From positions 18,117,001 through 18,181,000 of the forward strand of contig NC_079373.1 of assembly GCF_021018895.1 (NCBI RefSeq): a stretch of DNA of 64,000 nucleotides. The letters run 5' to 3'. This stretch comes from Seriola aureovittata. Taxonomy: Eukaryota; Chordata; Actinopteri; Carangiformes; Carangidae. The translations under genes were made by a program, and so were the position numbers. Below are positions 12,401-25,600 of this stretch, piece after piece. A model generated the notes under the pieces. That model saw nothing but the letters and a program-made list of their open reading frames with translations. It was not told the DNA's origin and ran no database searches. Within the stretch, counting starts at the first letter, position 1, and every line of letters begins with the position of its first letter.

Positions 12401-14607
12401 CTCCCTGGCTGTGATGTGTTTTTCCAGCAGCTTGCGGTTGTTGTGCAGCAGGGCAGTGATTGTGTCCTCGGCCAGGATCTCATACCCAATCTGAGACTGC
12501 ATGATTGAGAACTTTTTGGCGATATATTCCTATGTGGGACGGGAAACATATGGCTTTAAACACATGGTAGTGAAGTCAAGAGGAGAAGTCAAAGAGATGC
12601 GTAAAAATGTGCTGAATCACTGCATCTAGTTTGCAATTGTTTAACTATTATTCAGAAAGAACTTGTTGAACAGGATAACTTTTGAAAATGCGCCCTGATT
12701 CACATTCATGAAGCTCCCCAGTTACACTTGAGAGCTGCCTGTCACATCCACAGCCTTTTAACCACTGAGCAGCTCAACAGGACTTCTTTTGTGGTTAGTG
12801 AAAACCTGCTTCTTTTCATCAAGGGTGAGGGGTTTTATCAATTAATCTACTGACTTGACTACTGATTAATCCTTTATAAAATGGCAAAAAATTATGAAAA
12901 GCATACATAAAACGTATCAAAAGCCCAGGTGAGGTCATGCAGTGAGTTTGCTTGACAAGTACAAAAGAAAATATTTAATTTGTAATTAAATGAAATCAAG
13001 AAAAGTGAGAAAATCTTCAAATGTTTGGCATTTTTACAAGAAGATACAGCAAGTATATATAATTGAATGTCTCCATACAACTTTGAGTTTCTTGAGTTAC
13101 TACAGGCCTTTTTACAGCAGACTTTTTAGCTCGTCATAGCCAGCGAAAAGCTCATGTATTACTGATAACATGAAGGCTCTGTTCTGTTCAAGTTTCCCAG
13201 TAATCCATAACCAACATAAGGACCCTCAAGCAGTTAAATGGAATTCAGCAATCATGTGTGTGTTTACCTCTTGTTATAAAACCAGACAAATGTTTACCTG
13301 CTAAAATGCAGCATGGCAGTAGCACAAGTAGAGTAAAGATCTCAGTCAATCAAATGATTCAGTTCAAGCAGTTATCCTGGAGTATCGAGCTATAGTCAGT
13401 TTAGGCTAGCTAGCTAATGTCAACCTCTTCATTTGTGACGGAAAAAGTTCTGCGAGCTCATTATTAAACTTGTGAATTATTTCTGTTGATCTACTGATCG
13501 ATTAAAAGACCATTTGAGCACTACTTAGGTTTTTTGATTAGGCGAATCATTACAGCAGCTGTGGTCGATTTTCCCAGACAGCCTGGAAGAAAATACTGAT
13601 AAGCTCCCAGTTAAAAGCCACCTCTCTAACCTAAGACTACCCTGCATCCTGTTGATAATGACCATGTCTATCACCCTGATGACTACTCAATGACCAGTCA
13701 ATATTAGACTCGTGCAGAAGATGGAAACATGCCTGGTTCTTGCGATAGTCCTGTTGGGAATGTCGTAACACCCTATAGCAGAGTCTCAACATGTACTTGA
13801 AGTGAGCATAGCGCTGGTCTCCCAAGTCCTCCAACCTCAGCATCGGACCATCACCCTGATCGGTGAACGGTGCCTTCAGGATGCCAAAGATCTGGAGGAA
13901 CAGAAACCCAGACACAGTGATGAAGAACCAATAGAGGATCGACAAATAGCAATAGCAGGAAAATGCTTCAGTAAGTACACTTCTTGAGGCCAATCTGTAG
14001 CTATTGTAAAATTTCTCACTAATGGTCATTCAGTAAGATTTGCTCTGGGATTCACTTCATTTTGTGCCAACATAAGGGACAGACGTGTGTGAGTGTGTGT
14101 TTGCACTCGTGCTGACCTGAGCAAGGATGTTCTGTTCCCTCATGAGTTTCTGCCTCTCTCGGTTGGGTGTAGAGGTGACCACAGATAAAACTTCCTGGCC
14201 GTTGTTCGGTACCACACACACAAAGAAAACCAGGTCCTCCAGGAGCTTAGTCACAAACCTGTAAACATATATGAAGGCAAAAAATATCATGAAATCATAA
14301 AATATGCACAACGCTCTGTGTCACCTCTGTCATCACGCTCATGTCTCTGTACCTCCTTTCATTCTGAGCGATGTTGCCATACTGAAGCTTCCTCACGGTG
14401 GACTCCAAGACTTTGCTGGCATCGTTAGCGAAGTCCAAGTCCCTGACCTCCGACAGGGGAACAGACACGATGGCAAAAGCCTCTTTGTCCTCTTTAGTGG
14501 GGCAGGTACCAATCTATTGTTACAAAACAAAGACCCCTTCACTTTTTGCACACTTTATTGTGTTGTAGATCTCTGAATTACCCTCTAAAGCCACCGTATA
14601 TGTGTGT

Positions 14608-14641
<34 letters not shown>

Positions 14642-17600
14642 AGATTAGACCTTAAGCATAACTGGTCGCTCCTCCTCTGCATCAATGGGGACGTTAGTGC
14701 TGGTGACCCAGGTGTTGGTGCACAGGTGCCTAAGCCTCACATATGAGTTTCTGAGGAGGGATGGGACAAATTATTTACAGCAAGTATGATTTTTAGTTGC
14801 TGTTACTAAACTAAAAAAAGAAGCCATGATGGTAGTAAATTAGCCTCGTATTCAGTATTACAATATGATGTTCTGACTGATTCTCTGCCTTTTCATTTAG
14901 CGCCACCACCAGCTTGACATTTTTGTTTTTTTGGAAAATATTTTGACAGCTATAAGACGGATTGCCATGTCTGTACCAAATTGGCACAGACATTCACGGT
15001 GCCCAGAGGATGAATCCTATTGACTTTGAAGATCCCCTGACTTTTCCTTTAGCTCCATCATTTGATCAAACTTTGACTTATCTAGTGACATCTACTGGAT
15101 GAACTGGCACAAAGTTTGGTACAGACATTCAAGCATCCCCTGTGCAGAATCCTAATAACAGTTCCTCTAGTGTGGCCATGAGGGTGACATTTTCAATTGG
15201 TTTTTGATTAATTTTAAGTAAAATTTCTCAACAACCACCAGATGAATTGCCATGAAATCTGGACATTCATGTTCACGTCTAGAGAAATTATAACTTTGGT
15301 AAACCTCTTATTTTTCATTTAGCCCCATCATTAGGTCAAAATTTCAATTTGTCCAAAATTAGAGTTTATGACTCACTCAAATATGAGAATCAGTTCTGCT
15401 TTGCTGGTGTGAATGAACATGCTAAAATAATGTGAGCATGTAAAATCATTATACCTGCTAAATATCAGAACATTAACATTGTCATTATGAGCATTTTAGC
15501 ATGCTAATGTTAGCATTTAGCTCAAAGCAATGCTGTGCATAAGTGCAGCCTCACTCGCCTGCTGGCATGGCAATAGACTGTTTGTCTTGTTATGTTGATT
15601 TTCACTTGTTTGAGAAATGATCCAGTAACAAGTGTAAGTATGTTTCAGACTGCTGTTTTGCCAACAACAAAATGGCACATACTTGGCGTCGAGTAGCTCA
15701 GTTGGATGAGCGTCCGCCCCATGTGTAGAGGCTACAGTCCTCGCTGCAGATGGCCCCGGTTCGGGGCCGCATCGGACAAACCCTTACCTGCATGTCATTC
15801 CCCCTCTCTCTGCCTCCCCATTTCCTGTCTCTCTCTACTGCACTATCAATAAAAGGCACAAAAAGCCAGAAAAAAAACATACTCAACTCAAAAAACACAT
15901 TTCTGTTTCAAAGTAAGTGACATTATCTCACCCTAATGGGCGATTTTCTGACAAGAACTAGACCTACTGTGCTCTGCATTGTGAACTCTGGTGAAAAATG
16001 CTCCCCGTGGATTCAACCGCAGCAGATGTAACATGTTATTGTTGCCCCCGTGTGAGTGACTGACCTGGGCACGAGACAGTCGGCCCGCTGCAGAGTGGTG
16101 GCATCCAGCTCAAACAGAGAGGCAATGTCATTCCCATGGGGAACAGAAACCAGGGTGAAGGCAATCTTCTCTGCTGCTTGATGCTTTCTCTTGGAGAACA
16201 CAGGATCTGTCTCATTCTGCAGCACAAACACAAGGACACCCGCAGACAGACAAATATGCACACACACACAGAGGCAGTAGACATTAGTGTCTGCTGTTTA
16301 AAAGCTTACAAGGCACAGACAGTTCAGCAGTTTATCAATATCTCAGTCTTTTAAAATACCGTACACGGTATTACAGTATGTTATGTATATTCAGTGTATA
16401 CTGTAGTCTATACAACAAAAATAAACAGATTGGTCACATAACTATTCAAAGCCACTTAGGCCTGCAATTAATTACTACTTTCATTATTGATTATGAACCA
16501 TTTAGCATGAAATGATTGCAATAATTGTTGGGTCTGTAAAATGTCAGTAATTCCGAGTGTCCTTAAAAAAAGTTATCAGAGCCCAAATAGATGTCTTAAT
16601 TCATTAATCCATTAACCACCACCACTATTTTCTGATGATTTATAAACAAAAGTGCTTGACTGATTAATGAAGGAAATAGTCCAATATGATAACAACTGTT
16701 AGTTGCAGCCCTAGTTGCCCTAAGATACAGAGAAACTGCAACCAACAAATATCTGGTAAATTACTTACATTACTAGATTACACATGGTAGACCAAAAGAT
16801 ATAATTTCCATTGATAATTTTTCGCATCTCTACTTGAATAGTTGACAAGGCACTACGAGCAGTTCACTCAGCAGAAGAGCGCATTCTCTCCTCTTCATCT
16901 GCAGCAGCACTCTAACTCACCACAATTTTAAACTGCAATCCCATACTTCACATTTTATAGTCTTCATAAATTATCTCTATCTTGCTGTAGTGTAAAAATT
17001 CAGCCTATTTTGAATGAAAAATATTTTTAGTGGGTTAGTAAGTCTTTGTGACCATAAAAATGGTTGCCATATCTTTCCACACATGCTCCTGTAAACACTG
17101 ATAAACAAGCTCAACTGTTGATAAAATCTAAGAATCCTGAGGGCAGACGGATGTGAGCCAAACTATACTGTCATAGAGTCTGACACTAATGAGGCATCAC
17201 ATTACATAGAGATATAGTCAGAGAGCCATGGTTTCTCTGTGTGCCGTGTCAGACACTGCAGTACATAGGCTGGTACGGTCTGCACTGTGCAGATGCAGCA
17301 GATAATGGCGAGGGTTAATTTCTCCCACTGTTCTCTGCATGTCAATGGGAAGCTCCCCAGAGCTGCCTCCACGCCTCAGCTTCTCTATCCTCCCACTCCC
17401 TCCCCTCCTCCTTCCCTTCCCCTCCCCTTCCCTCCCCTCCCCTCCGCTGGTGACTCACCCCACCAGCTTAGCACAGGCGAGTAGAGCAGAGCAGACAGCA
17501 CGTCTGCCTCCCCTCCATCCCCTCTCACAGGGCACCCCCACACCCAGACGTTATGTAAGGAGCCCCCTGTGTGTCTGAAATTCAGCATGTGCATGAGAAA

Positions 17601-17733
17601 GTGTGTGAGGCTGAGAGAGTTTGTGTGCGTGTTCCTTGCATTGCCAGAATACAAATGTGCAAGGAAGAGCTGAAAGAAATGTCTAGATATAGATTCAGAG
17701 TTTGGCAGAGTTTGTGTGTGTCTATGTGTATGT

Positions 17734-17784
<51 letters not shown>

Positions 17785-20700
17785 AGAACTGGTGGTATTG
17801 CATAACCAAAGGATGAGGAGACAGAGAAGGGCCTGAAGTTGGACAGACAATGTGTAACTGATAAGATAATCGTTCTTTCCACTAAAACATAATTTTATCT
17901 CCTGTTCACTAACTCATTTTACCTTTCAGTCAAGTGCAAACTGACTCACCGATGGTGTGAAATGACAAAATATTTCCATTTCTGATATGTTTAACTACAT
18001 ATATCAGCCTTGTATATTAGATGATGTATAATTCTGTCTATAATTCAGTCTGAGGTCAGATGGGTGTGATTATGTAGCTAACTGTTTTTGTTTGACTGAC
18101 TCACCTCTCCTTTGGTCTCCACCGTGTTCTCTTTGAATTCAGGGTTCACCTGCAGAGATATTGAGCGGTCAGTGGCCTCAGTTCTACAAAAGCTCAGATG
18201 ATCATCCTGTCATTATCATCCCAATCCCATCACCCAAAACCAAACCATTCAACAGCAGAAGATGGGTGATAGTGGCCATATCAGTGGGAACACTGCCACC
18301 TACAGCACATCACCTAAAGTCTCTTCAACTGTGCTCATTCAGACACTGAAATGTAGGTCCTCTCAATTTGGAAAAATTAAGTGACTCAGGCAAATTGATC
18401 GTAAAGAGTGAGCTACTTTTCTAAGAGTACCGAGTAGTAAAAACACAACGATGAGCAGCTACAAAAAGAAAACTGAAAGTGAAAACTGACACAAGCTGAA
18501 CAGTAAAACTCACCTCAGCTGCAAGGTAATTCCCAGTCGCCAGGTGTTTAAAACGGAAGAGACTGTTCCACTGGCCGGCTCCGCCTCTGCAGGGGTCATA
18601 GTGCACGACCTACCATGGGAGCACAAAATAATAAATGATACACCTACTGTAGAAGCATCAGTTTTTGTACACTGTTAATCATGTTTTTGTTCGTCAGCTT
18701 GTCCCTCAAACTGTTCTAATATAATGCAGAAGGACGTTTTCAGTTTATGTCTGTATAGGTATGACAATGCCAGACACACATTTGGATTGGTTTAAAAATC
18801 AGTCTAAGGATTATTTCGGCGTATTGTTCTCTGGTCCTTCAGAGCCAGAATAAGTTCACAAACCAAATGAAACAAAGATGCATGTCTTCATTTGCAGCAC
18901 TTGGTACAGCGACGTCATGTTAAGCCTATCACTTTGGTGTCAGAGTGAGTGAGAGTCAGCCTATGTGCTTAGTACAACAGGAATTTGTTTGTCACCCTGG
19001 CACAACAACATGTCAACAACTGATAGGGTGACATAAGTACACTCTAGCACAAACAGCAGAGGGACAAGAGGAACTTAAATTCAGTACAAGCTGATAAAGA
19101 GGAACATCCAGTACAATAGACAGTGGATTACAAAGAACTAACGTTTGAAGTGTCCTTACTTATCACAAAACTTTAGATTTAAGTAAAAAAAAAACAAAAA
19201 AAAAAACACATCATGTTTATTTAACTGAGCTGGGCAAAATTTACGATTCCGCCGCCTTCGGTAGGGTCTTTATTTTGTTGACATTACAATTTCACCAGTC
19301 ATCACATGCTAAATGAGCATCATCTCCTTCTAAAAACAATGATTTAAATAAAGCAGCATCAATCATATTCTGAAAAATTACAGAGAGATACTTATAATTC
19401 TTGTCTGTGTTTTACCTCAACCTCCCACAGAGCCTTGGAGCTGGTGGCAGAGGTGGCAGATTGCCTCAGTGTGGTCCTGAGAAAGACGTGCTGCTGCTTC
19501 TTGTACTCGTCACAGGTCAGAAACTTCTCCTGCTCAGCGTGAAACAGCCTCACCACATCTCCCTGACAGAGGACACACACAGAACATGGGACTGCTGCTT
19601 GCTGCTCTGCTGTAAAAATGTGCAAACTACAAGAAATTCTGCTAAAAGACAGACCGAATAAACAGACCTAAAAGCAATAAAACAACATACCCCCTTAAGA
19701 ACATCTTCCCTGTAGTCGCTAAACTTCATGAACAAGGTGACCTTCCAGCTGGTGTTACAGTTGACAGCATTGACCTACAGCAAGAAGCAGTTTAGGGGAC
19801 AAACATTGGCAACGTGATTAAATGCTTCTCTGTGGGCTGAGATGATATATAATTACATCAAAAACTCAAATGAACTACAAGCTAGGAGACAAGCTGTAGG
19901 TCTTTCTGGTGAAAAGGAAAGCTACCTGTTTCAAAACTGATAGAAACAACATAAATAAATTAGTCCCACCTCTTTGCAGCCGGGGTTGTCCAGCAGCTCA
20001 ATGTTACTGGCGTGAAGAGGCTGCCCTGCGTTCACTGGCATTAGCACAACCTTGTCTCCAACCACCACCTTGAACCAAATTAGAGACATTCATATCGCAG
20101 CAGGAGTTTACCGAGGTTTCTATGAACTTCCAGCAGTTTTCAAATGGATTAAACAGAAAGAAAGAGTGTATCCATGCAACAGGTTTGTGTCAGGTCTGCA
20201 AACATCCACTCATTTTCAAAGGTGCTATGTGCAGCAGCAACAGGCTGAGATTCACATGAGAGAGTGGTTGAGCTGTTGACAGCATACTGGTTTATTTATA
20301 CTGTGGTGAGTGGACATGAATGCAGCATAGAAAGACATGGTGACTGAAAAGTACACTACCTGTTATTGTATCATTGCTTGCACAATACATGCTCTCTAAC
20401 ACAGTCTAACATCAGTTATATCAGACTGTACACACTCGACTGCGTCTCGTGTTAAGCAGCTATACACAAGCACACAGTGGCGACTGAAGTGGGTGGCTCA
20501 TCACATTTACTCTGATTCTGTGCTGCAATATTAAAAAAAACATTTTAACTATAATGAAGCAGTATTGATGCCATACAGTGGACAGAAAGTAACAACTGAC
20601 TTAATACTCTTTAAGCTCAACCTGCAAGTCCACATGCAATGGGAAGACTGGTGCATCCATGCTTTGACTTTTATGATATTCTGTGTCTGACCTAATAATG

Positions 20701-22605
20701 CACAAACACCATGCACAATCAAGAGCAATACCTTTAACCATAGGATGCTAAAGCCAAAGGGGAAGGACAAAATCAGAAATGTTACTGGAACAGGACAAAC
20801 AATGAACTGACAGTCTAAACAGAGAGGAATGTCAAGTTGTTGTACAGAACTTTGTATCTATAGTGAGGTGACTCCCGGCGGAGGGGAAACCTACATTATC
20901 TCCTTCGCTGCGGAGCTTCCAGAAGGGCTGAATGTAGAACCAAGAGCCCTCGTTCCCGGCCGGGTCCAAAGAAACCCGCATGGCGTTCTTCTCCAGCAAA
21001 GCGGGGAGACGCTTGTTGACCGTAAGGTACTTATTACTCTTAATGTGCAGGAGCTGAGAGAGAAGAATCAGGGTGTTTAGGTAGTTCAGCAGCAGTGGTG
21101 GAGGAATCATTCAGATCCTAATATGACATGGTAAAGATTTAACTAAAAGGTTTGTTAAAATTCTGAAAATGGATGCTTGTTTTGTCCAACCAATAGTGCA
21201 AACCTCAAAATTAATCAAATGAATTGAAATTATTTGAACAATTAAAAGGAAAAGCAGCAAATCCTCATATTTGAAAAGTTGGAAACATAAAATGTTTTTT
21301 GCACGAAAAATGACAAACATATATCAAAAGAAACTGATCGTTTCCGATCAACTTGCATACCCTGGGAAGTTTAATCTATAACAAAGCATCATACTCTATA
21401 AGTTTTACTGCGTAATGTAACTAGTAGCTAAAGCTGTTTGATTAATTGTAGCAGATTAAAAGGTACAATATTTCCCTCTGACTTATAGTAGGGGTATAAG
21501 TAAGTGTTAAGAAAAGTAAAGTACAAGTAGCTCAAATCTGTAGTTCAGGACAGTACTAAAGTAAATGTACTTAGTTACCTTCAACCACTGTACAAGAGTA
21601 ATAGGAAATCCATTTTTTGGAAAAGAAGCAGAGGTAACTAAGCAAGTAACTTCTTATTTAACTCCAAAGCATTGCTCCACCATTTACAATCTGGCCTCAT
21701 GGAAGATGTGTGTGTCCTACCACGCAACACATTTCCTGATTCCATTTCACAAACTGGGGGTAAATAAGCTAACCCATAACAAATTGCTTATTGATAGGAT
21801 GCATTTACTCAAACAGCAGAGCAATGGCAACTGCTGTGAACACATTATCCAAAAGCAGTTAAATATGTAATTTCTTTTTCTCAATTCAACCTCTAAAATA
21901 GGAGCTTAGCAATCACTGAAAGGTAATACGACCACTTCAGACTTTTCCAAAACTGCCTGGGGTATCAGGGATTGGATGACAGTAACGCAACCTTGGTAAA
22001 CAAGAAAACAAAAACAAAGCTCTGGACTGGGGACAGTCTGACGCCACAGGTGTTTGCTGAAGAGACGGGATGTACCTGGATGACATTGCTGTATTTGACG
22101 ATGTCTCCGAGGAGCTTCTTGTTCTCTGACTCGTTCTGCTTCTGCTCCAGTTCTGCGGCATGCTGAATAATGGAACAGAGGTATGTTATAGCTTTCGTAT
22201 GCAAATGAAAAATGAAGATGAAGATTCAGATTGCGATAAAAGAGCTCTACCTGTAGCTTCTTGAACAGATCTCCCTGTGTGTTGTTGTTTCCTTGTTTTC
22301 CCTGTTTTGCCTTCCAGAACTGCTTCTGGGCTGAGTATCTGTTCATGGGACACACCTTGAAGAGGCAATCTGCGGTGGAGGAGAAGCATTGAGGCACATG
22401 GGTGTCACTTTCTGTGAGTCAGGTTAAGTGTCACTCAAGGGTCTCAATGCGGTGAAACTGCATTTTTGAGGTCATTGGTTATTTACCCACCAGGGGCCTG
22501 TGGAGTCAGTTAAACCCATAAAAGCATTGTGAAAACCACAATGTTGTGTTAAACAACACTGAGCGCAAAGGCTCTGGTCAGCCTTGGCAGATTAAAAAAA
22601 GTGAG

Positions 22606-22683
<78 letters not shown>

Positions 22684-25600
22684 CCTCGAACCAGTGTGAC
22701 TTGTATACTCATACACACCTCTGAACTTTTTGGGTGGGTTTGCCAGGTCTCCAGCATCAGGCTGGACCACACACCTGTCATCGACAAGCCTGTAGAGAAG
22801 AGCACAAAATGATTTCAAAATAAAATTCACTCACCATAATTTCTTTCATCCATTTTAGTTGTAGCTAATTTCAACCTTTACGTAAACATACTGCATTTCA
22901 TATGCAATGGCTCTACTGACCAGAAAATCACTTGTCCTCAAAAAGGTTTGCATGACACAAACTGTCTAATTGTTGTGTTACAGACAAATGTCAATACACA
23001 AAACAGAGTCTCAGATTACAGAGTCAGATTACTGCTAAAACTGATTATTTGAATACACGGGTCAAAACCACACTTGCTCTACAGTTGTATGGCCACCTGC
23101 AGGATGAAAAGCTCAGCTGGCAACACAAGACCGAGCTCTGTTCAGCATCATATCTGTCTCCTTACAGCTCACCCGATATCTGGACTGACGCTCTGAATGT
23201 CACTGGACGGAGCTCATTTAGTTGAACGCTGCTTTGATCTCTGCTGCCCGGCCCAGCAGGAGGAGATGTGCTAAGTCTTGTTGTTTGTATTGAGATAGAT
23301 ACAACAGGCTAAAATGACATTCAACTTTCTGTGGTTTTTCACATGGAGTGAAAAAAAGATGGATGGAAAATCTATCAAATATTATCCACAACAAAACCAG
23401 ATGTCAACGCAGTGTGTGTAAAATGTAAAATGAAGCTCTGAGAAACAACACTGTTTTGGTCATTGAGGTAAAGTCAACTGTAGTCAGTGGGCTGCCATCA
23501 CCAGAGGAAACCATGTGGCTTCTGTGCAAGGTTGATTAGAGGGCATTCAGAAGGCGACAAACTAGCTAATAACTGCCTTGTTACCCACATCCTTGCCTTT
23601 TATTTGCTAGTTGCTGAATGTTTTACACACTACAGAAGTGTCACCAAGAGATTCAGAGACGCACAGCAGGTCACACATTACAAATCTGCAAACTTGACAG
23701 TTGAAATTACAACGCTGATGATGACTGATATCCAGAGTAAATGATTCGGTTCACAAGACATGTCGGAGTTAATGTTGCAAAAGAGAATTATGCAATCACT
23801 GTATCAAGCACACACGCGGTTGTTATTCATTCACAGGGGCTTATTTTATCTCATTCATGAAACACCGCTTACAACTTGTATTCATCTCTCACATCACATC
23901 ATGTATCAGTTCGACACATAAAGATGAGGAAGATCTGATGGCTGGAAGTTTTCTCATCATTGGACAGTTTATGAGGAGGGAAATGAAACCAAGAGCAGAA
24001 TTTATGTAATCTAGAGTATTCAATCCTGGATTAATCTTAGTTTTATTTCAGCCACCTATGTTAGTAGTCAACACTGAGAGGACTGAAGGCGGAATGGCTG
24101 AGAGGCCCTCATTCAGTGGAAATGGGCACATTAAACCAGGAAAAACAATGGAGACTGGAAAAAAGAGCGGGTTCATGAACAGAATAACTAAAGCATTAAA
24201 GTGATCAGAGCGGGGTGCAGGCTTTTCCTTTTGTGGGACTAAAATGCCAGTCTGGCCACAGCAGTGAAACTGTATGTACTTCATTTTCTTTCTACATGTG
24301 AGAAAAGTGAACTGGACGGGTTGAAAATGTCAGTTAATCCTTGCATAGGTGGCGCCATTAATCCATTAATCTAAAGACACGCCTGGACGTTTTATTCAAG
24401 ATTTCATTTCATCCTGGACTAACTTTAATCCTCCTCCAGGAAATTGGTTTAGTTAAATTTGAGATCATCTGGTGTCAAAGGTCAGCTAAGTCTAAGAACT
24501 AGGTGTGGAAAACCAGTTCTCTTAGGACAATTGTCACAGTGTTTTCTTGTCTGTTGTTCAGTGTTTGTCAGGATTCTCACAGCGTTACAGTCATGAATGC
24601 AACATAAACCTGCTGAAATATATTCCACATCACCAGCTACCAACTTCTATACAGAGGACTCCATCCCATTCCCTCTATCCCATTTGAACCAAAGGCCGAG
24701 GTGCACAAGCACATCCATTCATCCCGTCCACTGAAGAGAAACATAATGCAATGCACAATTCCTCCAATTCATACAAAGCTGGCAGCCCGGCTGAAGTGAG
24801 CTGAGCCATTTCCTATTTCTGCCGCAGCACTTGATCAGTGTGTCAATCCACAGGCTGTGTTTTATTTCCTCCAACTCTGTATCAGAGTAAAATCTAAATG
24901 AGAAACAATAGAGCCCAACAGGAAACACTATCGAGAGCTAAATGGCACAGGAAGGCTCTCTGGAAAGGTCTCTGGAGCTCATAAATAAGTAATCTTAAGT
25001 CCGCAGAGGGCCGGGGCGTAAGTTCAAACAGAGAGGCTTTGACGGTGCCTGACACCCACAGCCAGTGCGAGAGTTTGCTGTGTAACTGAGTTAAACATGA
25101 ACCAAAGATAAATCTACCAGGCTGGACACAGACAAGCTAATTATAGCTCCTTTGCTTGTGTGGAGTGGACTGAGACAACAACGCAGAAAAACAGAGTAGG
25201 TAACACGGAGCAACAGGCCTGATATGTTTCATGTGTGCAACAGAAAATTACCTCATTAGAAAAATGAATATGCGTTTTTTGTTACTGCATGTTTCAACCT
25301 GCTGACAACAAAACCCAATAATCTAACTGAGTCATACACTTCCTCGCTAAAAATGCTCCATGATGAATTGTTGGCGAGAGGTGTAAATCCACAGGGAAAT
25401 CAGCATACAGAAACACTTCAAATGATGGATACAGAATTATTTTTTATCTTAGAAAAATATCATGGATCTCCAAAATAAACCCTCCTGATAACGGGAAATA
25501 TGGGAAAGCGCAATATCCAAAAGGTCAAGGTCACAAGGGGATATGGATCAGCCAAATGACCTTTACGTTCCTTAAAAAGGTCATTTTGGCTTCTTAGTGT

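Noticed and set aside
15684..15775. Possible functional tRNA gene
   Set aside because: Although A and B boxes are present, the arms do not fold into a full cloverleaf, a SINE body and A tail follow, and a target-site duplication flanks the whole unit.
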